This document shows positions 33,810 through 44,578 of a stretch of DNA of 64,000 nt, piece after piece (within the stretch, counting starts at the first letter, position 1; each line of letters starts with the position of its first letter). The notes beneath the pieces are model-generated. The model ran no database searches. It saw only the letters and a list, made by a program, of their open reading frames with translations, and was not told the DNA's origin. Position numbers and translations under genes: made by a program. Source of the stretch: Thermochaetoides thermophila DSM 1495 (Eukaryota > Ascomycota > Sordariomycetes > Sordariales > Chaetomiaceae); the NCBI RefSeq assembly GCF_000221225.1, contig NW_006383032.1, positions 5,191,213 to 5,255,212 of the forward strand, written 5' to 3'.

Positions 33810-34868
33810 CTAGTTCACCGGCAGCTTGTCCGTGGGAGGCACGCCCTCTGGGAAGACCTCCTCTGTCAAGATAACGTCCTTGCTATTGTAAAGGTAGCGG
33901 TAAGCAGTCTTGACAGTGCCGTCGCTGACTCCGGCGACAACAGAGATCTCCTTAGAAGTGCGGGGCTCTCCAGCAAGGTGAGAGGCCATGTAGATGCATG
34001 CCGCTGCCACCGAGAGCGGGGACCGACCCGCCAGATCGGTGACCTTAGCCGATTTCTCAGCCAGGCGGCGGGCAATATTCTCGACACGGACAGCGTGGCG
34101 GAAACGGAGGTTGCTGCAGTAGCGGGCGCAAAGCTCGGGTGCGCTCGTCGAGCCCTTGGCCTGGTACTGCGCGGTGAAGATGCTGGTCTGGGCGACCTGT
34201 TCTTCGCCTCCCATCTTCTGGAGGAAGGCCTCAAGCTGCTTGAAGACACGACCAATCTCCTTTTTTGACACCTTTGTCAGGCCATAGATTTCTCGGAAGG
34301 TACGTGGCACGCCCATCTGGCGGCAAGCAATGAAGATGCAACCGGCAATGATAGCTTCTTGCGATTTGCCCTTGAGCGCCTTGTTGTCTTCAACAAGCTT
34401 GTAGATATGCTTGGCCGCATTCGCAACTTGCGAACCAGTATTAATCGAGTCTGTCAGACTCTGGATATCGCGGTATGCTTGCAGCAGGGCCTTGGATGCT
34501 TTATCCTGGTTGACCTTGTTCTGCAGGTGGGACAGGTTCCTGGCATTCTTTCCTTCACCATACGCGATTGTGGTCTGGAGCTGGTCGCCGTCAATCATCA
34601 GGTTCGGAGCGTCACCAACACGGGATGGGTCATCGTTGCCCTGATCGTCGTTGGAAAAGGTGCGCCATTCCGAACGAGTATCGATGATGCGGTCGCCCAC
34701 AACCAGTCCGCATGACCCGCATACCATGTCTCCAGAAGAGAACTCCTCGATCAGGTTCGGGGGAAACTCTTTGCAATCTTTGCAGATGAGATAGTTGTTA
34801 AGATCCTCCTTGAACTCGCCCTCCTTCACGGCATTCTCAGCCGCAAACGCCTCAAAGGGGTTCGCCAT
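33810..34868 (-). CDS. sua7: transcription initiation factor TFIIB
   Basis: General RNA polymerase II initiation factor that bridges TBP-DNA and the polymerase and helps set the start site. Single exon, 352 residues. The N-terminal zinc ribbon has LICKDC (about 28-33) and MVCGSCGLVV (about 48-57), followed by the B-reader/B-linker segment IDTRSEWRTFSNDD. Two cyclin-like repeats follow: about 130-215 (AYRDIQSLTDSINTGSQVANAAKHIYKLVED, IIAGCIFIACRQMGVPRTFREI) and about 250-340 (RHAVRVENIARRLAEKSAKV, SPLSVAAACIYMASHLAG, ISVVAGVSDGTVKTAYRYLY). The frame extends 14 codons upstream from a GTG at 34910, but the ATG at 34868 is the first and matches the usual N-terminal length. No introns. Confidence 0.96.
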   Translation of the reverse strand: MANPFEAFAAENAVKEGEFKEDLNNYLICKDCKEFPPNLIEEFSSGDMVCGSCGLVVGDRIIDTRSEWRTFSNDDQGNDDPSRVGDAPNLMIDGDQLQTTIAYGEGKNARNLSHLQNKVNQDKASKALLQAYRDIQSLTDSINTGSQVANAAKHIYKLVEDNKALKGKSQEAIIAGCIFIACRQMGVPRTFREIYGLTKVSKKEIGRVFKQLEAFLQKMGGEEQVAQTSIFTAQYQAKGSTSAPELCARYCSNLRFRHAVRVENIARRLAEKSAKVTDLAGRSPLSVAAACIYMASHLAGEPRTSKEISVVAGVSDGTVKTAYRYLYNSKDVILTEEVFPEGVPPTDKLPVN

Positions 34869-36387
34869 GTTCAAATGGGTAGCCAACCGACTTGCAGCGA
34901 GCGCGAGCACAAGGATGGATTGCGGGCAGAGCTAGGGATACTAGACAAGCGAGTGGGAGCGGCACGCGTCAAGTCGTCGGGCGCTCGATAGGCGAGCAAG
35001 AGGACGTAGGCTTGATGGGCTCCGCGAGACCAAGTGGTCAGGCTAGATGGGGGGTTGATGCTTCTACTCCAACAGAAGTTGCTAGAAGCAGCGAGAAGCT
35101 CGCAACAGGTGATGGACGCCGGCTTGTAAACCACGGCAACACTGGGCGCCCGTGAGTAGCTTGCTCTGCAGCAAAATGGCAGGGCGTGCAAGAGCTGGAA
35201 AAAGAGGTACCTTCAGCGACTGCTCTGCAAACCAGCTAAGGCGTCCGAAACCGCCCCGGATGTGGAGGTCAGGGTGCGCGTCTCAGAACAAAGAACAGTC
35301 GGTGGCCGGTAAAGATGGGGGGCCTGGTGTTGTTGGTTTAAGTGGCTCGTCGTCGCTGTGTGAACTTGGGGAAACGGCCAGGCTAATGGAAATGTCGAGA
35401 GCGCAACTGAAAGCAGCTGCAGAAAATATCTGCTTCTGTTTATGTTGTTGCGCCGGCCGGGCACAAGAGCGAGCGGCGAGGACACGGGGTCAGGAAAGAA
35501 ATGGGAGCGTCCAAGTCAAAGGCCCGTGGAGAGCGCAGTGCAGTGTTGGCCTCAAATTTGGGGAAGGGGGGGGGGCGCCTGTTGCGACCTACAGGCTGCA
35601 GCAGGCGCTCAGTGGCAGTCACTGCGTCTGTTTATGTTCGTCCAATAAATGCTGGAGTTTACACGTGATCTAGGCCCACCTTCCTCTCTCTGTGGCTGGG
35701 TTTGTTTCAAAGCATTGTCGCAGGTTTTAACTAGAAACGTTGTGAACAGAAATGTCGTCGTCAACAGACACGCTTGGTTATGCGAGAATGTGTTTGGATT
35801 TAGGAATGCCTCTACGTATAGGGCAGAATTTTGACTCAGCTGAAATTCTGATATACTTATACCCTGAAACTTCACTGTCTGCTCTCAGGATGTAGAAGTG
35901 CTTTGGCTTATTTTCTCTCACGTTTGATGTCCGATTTGCCTTCACAAAACCCAAGATGACATGCTCCCTTTTCCTCGCAGCCATGTAACCTGCGACAGTC
36001 ATATGCATCATTATGTCGTCTACCAACAATTTCCTGAGTCCTCACTTGGTTGTGGAGTGTCTTCGAATACCAAAAAAAGAGGTTAATGGGCCTTGTTGGC
36101 GCTGTTCAGCCTTCAGAGGGCGCTGTTCATTATCGCTGCGGGTCCGATGCCGAGGCGCCGCTCACTAAGGAATGACGTCAGTGCTCTAGGCCCTTGTTTA
36201 CCCCCTAGAGGCTGTCAGCACTCTTGACGACCTAAGTTCTTGAAACTTCGCAGGCCGACTGTCAACGATAATTCCTATTGCTCGGTAAAAAAACAGCCGA
36301 CTGGTTCATCAACAGGTATCACCATTCATAATCTTGTTTGAAATTGGATCTTCCGCCAAAGCAGGCCTGAACAAATACTTTTCGTAG
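34869..36387. other. intergenic, 1.5 kb
   Basis: TFIIB promoter on the left, then a stretch with a G-run at about 35562-35575 and otherwise ordinary sequence. A 173-codon plus-strand frame (35152-35673) has no domain and overlaps other frames. Right end should be the 3' UTR of the single-span membrane protein gene. Confidence 0.45.
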
Positions 36388-37164
36388 TTATGTCGGCAGT
36401 GGTGGCGGTGACAAGCGATTAGGGTTTCGCGGCGGCGGCGTCGGTGATGGAGTCTGAAGATTCCCCTTGCTACCGGATCGACCGTGAGTTCGCAGTTTCG
36501 CTGGCGACGGAACCGCAAGGATCGGTACCCTGGTTGCCGTTGCTGTTTTCGTGGACCCCGTCGGCGTCCTGGGCCTTTTGGTCCCACTTATTGGGGTCCC
36601 GGATAGAGTCTCCGTGCCGGCTATCGCGGGATGTTGTTCCCCCGAACATGACCTCTCGTTCTTGATCCTGGCTTCCCACCGCTTCCAGTCTTCTTTGAGC
36701 CTTAGGGATGCCTGCCGGTCAAGTGCTGCAATCTCCCTCTCGATATCGGCCGCCGTCTCTGTGGGGTTTCGTTCGATCGATTGGACTCCAGACGGGCGCC
36801 TCTCGGCCAGGGATGGTATCGACATTGACGTCCGAGCCGCGAGTGACTTCTGGATAATGTAGCTCCTGCGTTTTTCCTCCTCCCAGAACCGATCTGTCAT
36901 GCTTAGTCGCGATCTCTTAATGAAGTCATCATAGGACAGAGTCGGTTCGAATCGCTTTGCTCTTTGGTATTGGCGTCGACGGGTATAGCGGCTGACGGTG
37001 TACGCAATGAGACCACCTAAAATGAGAACGCCGCCTACCACTGAGATCACGATCCAGGCCACAGTGCTGCTTGCTGGCTTTGGTGTTACATGGTTGGCCG
37101 CCGGTGCTTCTGCTCCCTCTTTCTGCACTTCTCTTATGCTACGCATGGCATGTGGCAGCCACAT
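36388..37164 (-). CDS. single-span membrane protein of unknown function
   Basis: Single exon, 258 residues. I do not recognise a family. A short Ala/Pro-rich N-terminal part (about 30 residues) is followed by one membrane segment at about 33-57 (TVAWIVISVVGGVLILGGLIAY) and at once by a basic patch (RYTRRRQYQRAKRF), which by the positive-inside rule puts the C-terminal 200 residues in the cytoplasm. A charged helical region follows (IEREIAALDRQASLRLKEDWKRWEARIKNE, about 138-167) that could form a short coiled coil, then a Thr/Pro/Ser-rich tail ending in PPPRNPNRLSPPPLPT, which offers SH3-type binding motifs. There is no cleavable signal peptide. Two ATGs (codons 1 and 7) could serve as start. 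A role as a membrane anchor or adaptor is only a guess. Confidence 0.6.
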   Translation of the reverse strand: MWLPHAMRSIREVQKEGAEAPAANHVTPKPASSTVAWIVISVVGGVLILGGLIAYTVSRYTRRRQYQRAKRFEPTLSYDDFIKRSRLSMTDRFWEEEKRRSYIIQKSLAARTSMSIPSLAERRPSGVQSIERNPTETAADIEREIAALDRQASLRLKEDWKRWEARIKNERSCSGEQHPAIAGTETLSGTPISGTKRPRTPTGSTKTATATRVPILAVPSPAKLRTHGRSGSKGNLQTPSPTPPPRNPNRLSPPPLPT

Positions 37165-38636
37165 CTTGCCCGATATCTAGGTTCCAGATCATGCAAAGAG
37201 AACATAGACAAACAACATCCGGAGTGCTACGTTGAAACAAGCTGCAGCAAGATGCAGTGCATTTATGACGGGCAGTTCGATTCAATATGCTGGAGCGGGG
37301 GAGTTGGGTTTTTGTTATACAAGTCCCAGTCCAGCAGCTTGGGCTCACCAGGCATGGCCACATGTTTGACTTGGAATGGATCACGGCTGCAAATCGCAGT
37401 CCACTCTGGTGACCGGTCAGTGAGGCTCTAGTGTGGACAACAACCCAGAGTCGTTCTATAATCGGACGGGCGCAAAACTGTTCTGGCTATCTACATGAAA
37501 GATCCTGTTGATACCCCAGTTTTCTTGCCAACACGCTCCCAGTGATCCTCCCGTCTGCGATAACGTTCTCAAGCCACTGAATCTTGCACGATCTTTGAGG
37601 GGCGCAGCTCGCACAACCGTTATAATGACCGACGGCTCGTTCGGCTGAGCAGATAATCCACGTCGGATATTGAGGGAACCCCGCGGCAGAGGATCCACCT
37701 AACATAAGATTCGCCCACCGTGCTTTTTTTTCCCTTAGAATGACAGTCAGCCGGAGCTAGATGATTGGCCACAACTATGATTCAAGTACTCCAACTACAA
37801 GCCATCTCGGAGCTAGAGTTTAAACATTGGGTCTCTGCGTTTCAGCAAGTGGTGAGCCAAGGCGAAAGAGACACAGATGTTGTCCATTCACCTTGCGGCT
37901 GGGTTGGCACACTGATCAGGAACTATGCTTGCTGGTGAACCTGTGGCCGCAAAATACGAAGAGTGAACGAGCTAGAGACAGATGGCTGGACCGTGGCGCT
38001 GCTCAGTGTGATTGGTCCCAAACAGTTTATACCCGACCTCAGCCGTAATGCGGCAGTGCCAACTTGTCAAGACAAAGCAGTAGATCTATCCCTGTGTGCC
38101 TTGTGGGGAACCACGTTAGAAAATACCCAAGCATTTTACCTATCAAGGTTTCCTCTTGGCGAGTATGCTCAAAGGGAAGCCAGCGGGTTCATCTTCCATG
38201 GGAACCCATGTTAAGATAAGCAGCTATCGTAATCCCCCAGAAATAAACTCGCTTGCCTTATCCGTCTTCCAGAGACACAGGCCTTCGGGGCGCATCAGGT
38301 GCTACTGTAAATAACATCAGCCATATATAAGCTGTGTAGCGGATGCTCAATTGCGATGCTCACTGCCAAGATGTGGAAAACCTTCTTGTGCGATCGATCT
38401 TGAGCTTCTTCAAAAAGTCAAATTTATCATCTATGTACGCTCCATTCATATTGTATGCACCGAGCCGTGACCGTACGCCGTATGCCTTCTTGCCTCCAAC
38501 CACGCCTAAGATTGACCCGGGTACCCTATCCAGAACAAACGTCATTAAGGGTATCGTGAACTCCCGATAAATCATTACCATTACTCCAAAATGCACCAGC
38601 CAATCAGCCCGTCGGAGAAATATCCAAAATAATCAA
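37165..38636. other. intergenic, 1.5 kb
   Basis: Upstream of the single-span protein gene and downstream of the four-span protein gene, both minus strand. Small overlapping frames only (for example both strands of 38343-38596). No RNA gene or repeat recognised. Confidence 0.45.
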
Positions 38637-39922
38637 TCACTGCCTGATATCAGCAGGCCGCAGAGCTGGACCTAACCGGTTAACGTTGTCGATGCCGTCT
38701 GCAGCCTCTTTCCACTTCTCAGTGGCTTCCTCTTTAATGCTTTCCTCATCCACAGCCTCGAAGCGGCTCGCCTGGGCGATCTTCTCGCTATCATCCTTTG
38801 CTGTCCCGCGCCGCGAACCAGTATCTTCCTCAGGTTCCTCCCACAGCGTAAGATCTGATGGGTGATCATAACGGGAGATTGTGTTCCTTATTTGTGACCG
38901 GCGTGGCTGATCTTGATGCTGCACGTGTTCTTGCGACTGCTGTTTTTGCGGTAGAGAAGACGGCTGATGCTGGAGGCTTGGCCGACTTTGCTCTCGTGCA
39001 TACTGCTGGCAAGCAAGCTTGAATTCGGAGCTTTTGCCCCTTCCCCAGTAGACGAGCCGCTGCCAAGTGCGGATAACAGGGCAGCGGGAAGGCTCCCGGA
39101 TGTACTCATGGCCTTCAGGCGTAAAAACCATAATCCTGACATTCTGTCTTCTTCGTAGCAAAGTCCCCATGATGGTGTGCAATAGGCTCCAATAACTTAA
39201 AATAATGCTCGTTAGCCACAAGTCAAACAGACGTATTGCAGCAGTTGAGAAACTCACAATTCTACCCATACAAAGGTGTAAACGAAGATCTTGGCTTCAC
39301 GAGGAGACATACCCCAATATGTGTCTCCATCCGGCAACACATGGCCCAGAGACTCGTAAACGAGAAATATGCAAAAATAGGCCATGGAGCAGATGACGCG
39401 AAGCATGTATCGGATGTGTGCACCCCTCGTCCACGATTGTTTCGGGACAGCTAGCACAGAAGCGTCGAGAAGGAACTCAACAGCAAGGACACAAGTCACA
39501 ACGATGGAAACCCTACCCAGCGAGTTTCGCCCGTTCAGCTGCGCGGTGTGGATCGCGCAACCATAGAATGCCAGGACCACCGAGATCAGGAGCATGTGAA
39601 TGCCGCTATGCAATAGCCGAAGTCGGTTTAGCCAGTTTTGATTTCCCTTTAGTTTCGAAATTATAGACTTGTCGTTGGCTGAGAGATCGGTCATGCTGCG
39701 GTTATTCGAGCTGATATTCTCCTTCGACGGGCCATACCAGAGATTAAGAGTCGTTTCCGAGGCGGTAGCAGCTGGCGTTCCGTCTGTCATGATATCTTCA
39801 GTAAAACGAGACTGCCGTCGCTGAAGACGAGGCTTGCTTGCAGGAGGTTCTCCCGGGGAGGGAGGACCGCTCGGCGTCGGGGCCATGGTGACTTCGGTAT
39901 CTTGACTCGGTCTTTCATCCAT
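38637..39922 (-). CDS. four-span membrane protein of unknown function
   Basis: Two exons, 39922-39258 and 39195-38637; 407 residues. The 62-nt intron (GTGAGT donor, CTAAC branch, AAG acceptor) falls inside the fourth membrane segment, and splicing joins WVEF to YWSLLH in frame. The N-terminal ~85 residues are Pro/Ser-rich and probably cytoplasmic. Four hydrophobic segments follow: LLHSGIHMLLISVVLAFYG, VSIVVTCVLAVEFLLDASVL, MLRVICSMAYFCIFLVYESL and IFVYTFVWVEFYWSLLHTI. The C-terminal ~190 residues are hydrophilic, Gln/Arg-rich then acidic. This layout resembles a fungal family of four-span proteins of unknown role, but I cannot name it. The start at 39922 is the first ATG; the frame upstream to 40009 begins only with GTG. 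Confidence 0.72.
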
Positions 39923-41423
39923 TGTGAGCGTATGGTTCCCAACCGAGCAAGAACCACGGGGGTTTAATTTCCTTGATATCAAGGAGAGCCGTGATACTGA
40001 CAAGATCACGCCTAGATATTGAAAAGGTAAAGGTAAGAATTCATGTCAGGCGATAGGGGGTGGTCGCGGTTGAATAGATAGTGGTTTTGTGAAAAAATGA
40101 ATGTTGCCAGCGAGCAGAAATCGAGGTGAAGATTGTAGAGACCGTTGCTAAGTTCAGAATGAGGGTCGCGCAATGGGCAGGTGTTGGAAAGCCTGGTGTG
40201 GCACAGGAGAGGGGACCGAAACACGGGCGGCCTTGAAAATGGGAAACGTCTTATGGCGGCAGTGCAGATAATCATCCAACAAACCCATTCAAACAGAGGG
40301 CTGCTGTGTGTACTCTGTTCAAAAACCAATCGGCATCAAACCCAATGCTGGCGATGTAAAGCAAACGAACGAGACATCGAAAACGAGAGACATACAAAGA
40401 GTGTGCATGGAAGGAGAAACAAAAGGCGAAAAGAGATGGACCGGAAAGAAGACAAATAGGAAAAGGGCAAAAGAAAATCCAGATGGGCACGGGTATGAGC
40501 CGACAAGGAGTCCAAAAAAGGTGCATTCGAACGGCACCTGACAACCCTGAGCGTGGCGTTCAGGTACTAGCCAAGCCCACTCGGCCTGAGCCGAGGTCCT
40601 GAGCCGGGGTATGCCGGAATCAAGCAGCCCAACGGCGGCCAACGGTTCCTGGGGAGCGGCAAGGACTAAAATCAGGGGTTCCGCAGAAGTGGCACCATGG
40701 TGATGCACGAACAGGGACGCAATCTGGGGTTGACAGGGCTCACCCCATGGGCCAGCCACCAAATGCAAACGCCGAGAATTTCGAGAAGCGTTCAGCTGAC
40801 AATATTTGCGGAACAAACATGATTAGGATTTGGATTTTGGGATCTGGGGATCGCTCCACGAAATTTGCGTGCCATTGGGTAGAACTGGGATCAGTGATCT
40901 ACAATTTCAGTTGCTCAGGTTTCAATCTTTCCGCAACTACAGAGGTAGGTGATTCACTTTGACAGCACAGGACGTAACACTGTTGTGACCTTGCGCGGAA
41001 AGGTAGCCCCTGTGCCGTTCGAGGCTGCCAGCTGCTCACAGCATGGGTGTCGCATCATCGCATGAAACCATTTCAGATAGTGTAAATTGCATTGTTATGG
41101 GAGAAGACACTTTGAAAAGTTCTGCCCATGATAAAGTGAACCGGTCATTGAAAAGGTGAGCAGGACGCGTCAAGTGCCCTTCTCGATGGCGTTGACAGCC
41201 AAAGGTCCTTCAGACGAGTAGCACGCTATGGACTTCGATACAGCGGCTCAGATTTGCCTTTTTACTTCATCGTCGAGTAATGTCGATGGCAGCCTACCAA
41301 TGGTCGGCAAGGGCTTCACGAGGAAACCACAAGACTGACCACCGAGGTCTCACCATCGCGACCGAAACTCGGAAGTATCTGTAACTATCATCACAGCCGC
41401 TGTATCAAATAAGCCTGAGGAGT
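39923..41423. other. intergenic, 1.5 kb
   Basis: Promoter of the four-span protein gene on the left and 3' flank of the ASNSD1-type gene on the right. A-rich on the plus strand at 40380-40480. No gene recognised. Confidence 0.45.
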
Positions 41424-43293
41424 TTATGAGATGAGCGTGGTCCCTTTGACACGTCCGCTCTCCATCTTTGCGGTCCTGGAGCCAAACTGGATCTTTGACG
41501 CTGTCAGCAAAAGTTACATGGGCAGGGACCCAAGGCGCAATCTTACAGCGCGCTTCTTCTCTCTGGCTACGCCCTCCATGCCTAGTTCCAGGGCGAGTAG
41601 CCGCAATATCCTTTTGTTGGCTTCCACACCCGTGACATCTTCTCCGTTCGCAAAATCGCATTTTTCCCAGGAGGGGGTTTCGATAGCCCATCTCACCAGC
41701 CGCTCGTCGAGAAAGGGGAATCTTACCTCCTTTCCCCAGTGAGACATGACCCGATCATCCCTCCCAAGGTTTCTCTTACCAAGCCTGCCCACATCGAGCA
41801 GCAGCTCATCAACCAAGCCGACATACCCTCGCTGTTGAAACGCGGAAAGGTGTCTAGAATAACCTCCGAAGAGCTCGTCGGCACCCAAACCGGAGAGAAG
41901 GACACGGGCGGGAGAGGTATAGGGCTTTGGTACAGTGTTGAAGGCGGAACTATCCGTGCAGAACCCCTGACCACGCGCAGCAAAGTAAAGCGCATATGCG
42001 ATGGAAAGATCCATCTCCGTGTTGTGTGGATAGATCAAAGATATTACTTGCTGGCGATGGGCCAGTGTCTCTGCATAGGGTATATTCACCTGACCTAGTT
42101 AGTTGGCACTGCCAAGATACACTGCAAGTGATGGGCAGTAACTAACAGCAACAAACCGAAAGGCTCGCCCGGGACAGACTTTTTGCAACTCTGCAAACGA
42201 TCTTCTGCCAGTAATTCTGTCCGGGCAGGCCTCATAGAAGTCAGATAACGTGCCATCGGCTCCATTCTTGAGTTGGGCTACGACTCGTGGATTTTCAAAG
42301 GCGACGTTGAGAAGATCAATGGCCTGATCTGGGTCAAGCACTTCATGGCACAGCCTTGCTAGTACCGTGCAATCAAGACCTCCAGAAAACAACACAGAAA
42401 GGCGTGTTCTGCCATCTGTCGATGGGGGTACTGGAATATTGAGAATCCGCAGTCGTATGGACTCCAGTAGCTGCTCTTTCAGCATGGTAACCGACGTCGA
42501 AAAGCGCGTTAACTGGGGGTTACCGAATGGCTGCGTCTTGTTGAACCTGCCAAGGCCAAAGACCTGATGAAAAGCCGAGTAAGTCTGACAGGACAATCAC
42601 AGTATTGCAACTAGTATACAACTCTTCACAAGCAAGAGTTCTACTCACGAAGTCAGCAGTCTTATCTCCAACAATCCAGGGACACCGCGAAATATCCAAG
42701 CCGCCCTGCGTCTTCAGTCGCGCGACATAGATGCCATCTGCTTCGACTTCCTGCCACCCATTCCCTAGTGAGCCGGCAACGCTGCATAGCTCGAGCTCAT
42801 CGCCGTCTTGTCTTAAGACAAGCGACCTCCTCCCTAGTCGGTCCCGACCATAAATCAAAGTTTCTGCTGGGTAGTCGTAGTAGACAAACGCAAAAGGTCC
42901 CTCTATGGCTCGCAGCGCGTTTAATAATGTCTCTAATCTTTCATCTCCTGGAGCTGATGACCCAACGTTTACCAGTAGCTTGAGCACAACCTCGGCATCA
43001 TTGGCCTCAGCTTGTATGCGCTGGCCATTGACGCGCCAGGCCTCGCCATTCCAGCACAGAACAGACCCATTGTCGGATTCTAATGGCTGGCGCGTGATGT
43101 GGTCACCTCGTAGAGCCAACACCGTGGAGGTGAAGCGGAGAGTCCAACCATTTGACTTGCGGCAGGCTTGGCCGAAATGATCTGGGCCGCGAGCGACAAG
43201 TACGCGTCTGAGTTCAGGTGAGACACTGTCGAGATCCCGAGGCTGAGAAAGTGGTGAAATAGCAGGAGATATCAAAGCATGAATTCCACACAT
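41424..43293 (-). CDS. asparagine synthetase domain-containing protein (ASNSD1 type)
   Basis: Homologue of human ASNSD1 and yeast YML096W, proteins related to glutamine-hydrolysing asparagine synthetase but with no proven synthetase activity. Four exons: 43293-42649, 42563-42147, 42089-41547 and 41492-41424; 557 residues; all introns are phase 0. The N-terminal class II amidotransferase domain starts MCGIHALISPAI, so the nucleophile Cys2 is present, with the DRLGRRSL motif later in the domain. The synthetase domain has the PP-loop SVLFSGGLD (SGGLD at 275-279), then VNIPYAET, LIYPHNTEMDLSIAYALYFAARG, LLSGLGADELFGGYSRH and FPFLDERLV. The last exon supplies IQFGSRTAKME, the family C-terminus, confirming the final 54-nt intron. 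An initiator tRNA gene lies about 370 bp upstream. Confidence 0.92.
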
Positions 43294-43664
43294 GATGGTT
43301 TAAGCCGTAGATAGTTTAATCTGGCGCTGGGACAGAATGGGGGAGGGAGGTAAAGGTGAACCCTCCATGGGTCGCGTTCGGGATGGGCACAGCCTGTGTA
43401 AAAAGCAGGTGGTTGTGGGAATGTGGAAATATGGGGCGACCCCCACAACAGCTAAGTTGCTGACTCAGCCGAGCCCGAACCGGAGGTACAAATTGAGACA
43501 CTGGAGCTGGGAGAAAAGGGACTGCGGAAGATACGTATGATTTCCAGAAATCTATGTTGAGCTGCCGTTTTGCCGCCATAGTCAAAAGAATATGCGAAAA
43601 GTGTCACTTGAACCCAATCCCAATCATCTTGAATACAACCAGATGCAAAAGAAAAACAGACTTT
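43294..43664. other. intergenic between ASNSD1-type gene and tRNA
   Basis: 371 bp holding the promoter of the ASNSD1-type gene and the 3' flank of the tRNA gene, including the likely Pol III terminator near 43650. Nothing else seen. Confidence 0.5.
43645..43652 (-). terminator. Pol III terminator of the tRNA gene
   Basis: On the minus strand the tRNA is followed after about 13 nt by a run of five T, the usual RNA polymerase III stop signal. Confidence 0.55.
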
Positions 43665-43736
43665 TAGCTGCGACTCGTTTCGATCGAGTGACCTCCGGGT
43701 TATGAGCCCGGCGCGCTTCCGCTGCGCCACGCAGCT
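43665..43736 (-). tRNA. initiator tRNA-Met (CAT)
   Basis: A 72-nt cloverleaf on the minus strand without intron. Acceptor stem AGCTGCG pairs with CGCAGCT and is followed by discriminator A. The D-arm stem GCGC/GCGC, anticodon stem CCGGG/CCCGG with loop CTCATAA (anticodon CAT), and T-arm ACTCG/CGAGT with loop ATCGAAA are all perfect. The loop begins with A rather than T at position 54 (AUCG in place of TTCG), the hallmark of eukaryotic cytoplasmic initiator tRNA. It agrees with the Neurospora initiator sequence as I remember it. Confidence 0.96.
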
Positions 43737-44578
43737 GTTGAAGTTCTTCCTCTCCAGGGTATCCCAAGTACGGCTCAGAGCCCAACTCGAACTGTGCCAG
43801 AGATTCCCAAACCGGTAAATTGCAAGCGTTACAGTGTCGTACGTATCAACTACAAGTGAAAGGGTTTTTGGATGCCAAAATAGGCATTTTTACGTATCGC
43901 TGAAGTATGAAGAGATGGGGGGAAACTAACAGGAAGGACCTAGGAAGTGGCGGGAGAGGAATGCCAGAGTTGCCGAACTTTCGACCCCTGGGGATACATA
44001 AGGCAAAGGTTGAGTAATGAACTAGTCTTAAAGGCAAGAAAAAAGAGACCAAAACGTACAACACCTGGGATTCGCTGGTCGTCACCGACCCAACTACTAA
44101 CCAGGCCCTCAGTGGCTTAACTAGGGCAGAGCGGACGGGATGCCGTGCTTTCCACTGGGTATGGTCGTACATACTTTTCGGTACAGTGAAGATGTTTGAT
44201 AATGCTTGTCAGTTGAACCCGTGGCTCTGGCAATCAAGCTTACGAGAGACTTTGAGGCAGAATCGCATATTTACCATGAAGACTCATTGAGAGCATATAG
44301 ACTGTTCCAGGGAGGGCCAAGATATCTGAGAAGATAGTAGCAAGACTGTAGTTCAGTCCTACTATTAAAAGGGGCAAAAACGTCTAGGTACTAGGTGTTC
44401 ACGCTTGAACTGACTCCGTAGCGCCTGTCCTAAGCTATGCGATCGAGTCCTGAAGAAATGCCAGGATATAATTAACCATGAATTCCCACCCCATGCATTG
44501 GCAGAAAGATGACAACGATGATTAGACGAGTAAAACGATGTATAGCACAATCAATGGTGACTAATCACCTATAAAGCT
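43737..44578. other. intergenic, 840 bp
   Basis: Lies between the 5' end of the tRNA and the 3' end of the VPS9 gene. No gene, repeat or RNA recognised. Confidence 0.5.

Noticed and set aside
35152..35673. 173-codon plus-strand frame upstream of TFIIB
   Set aside because: Composition-driven frame in the TFIIB promoter side with no domain or ATG context.
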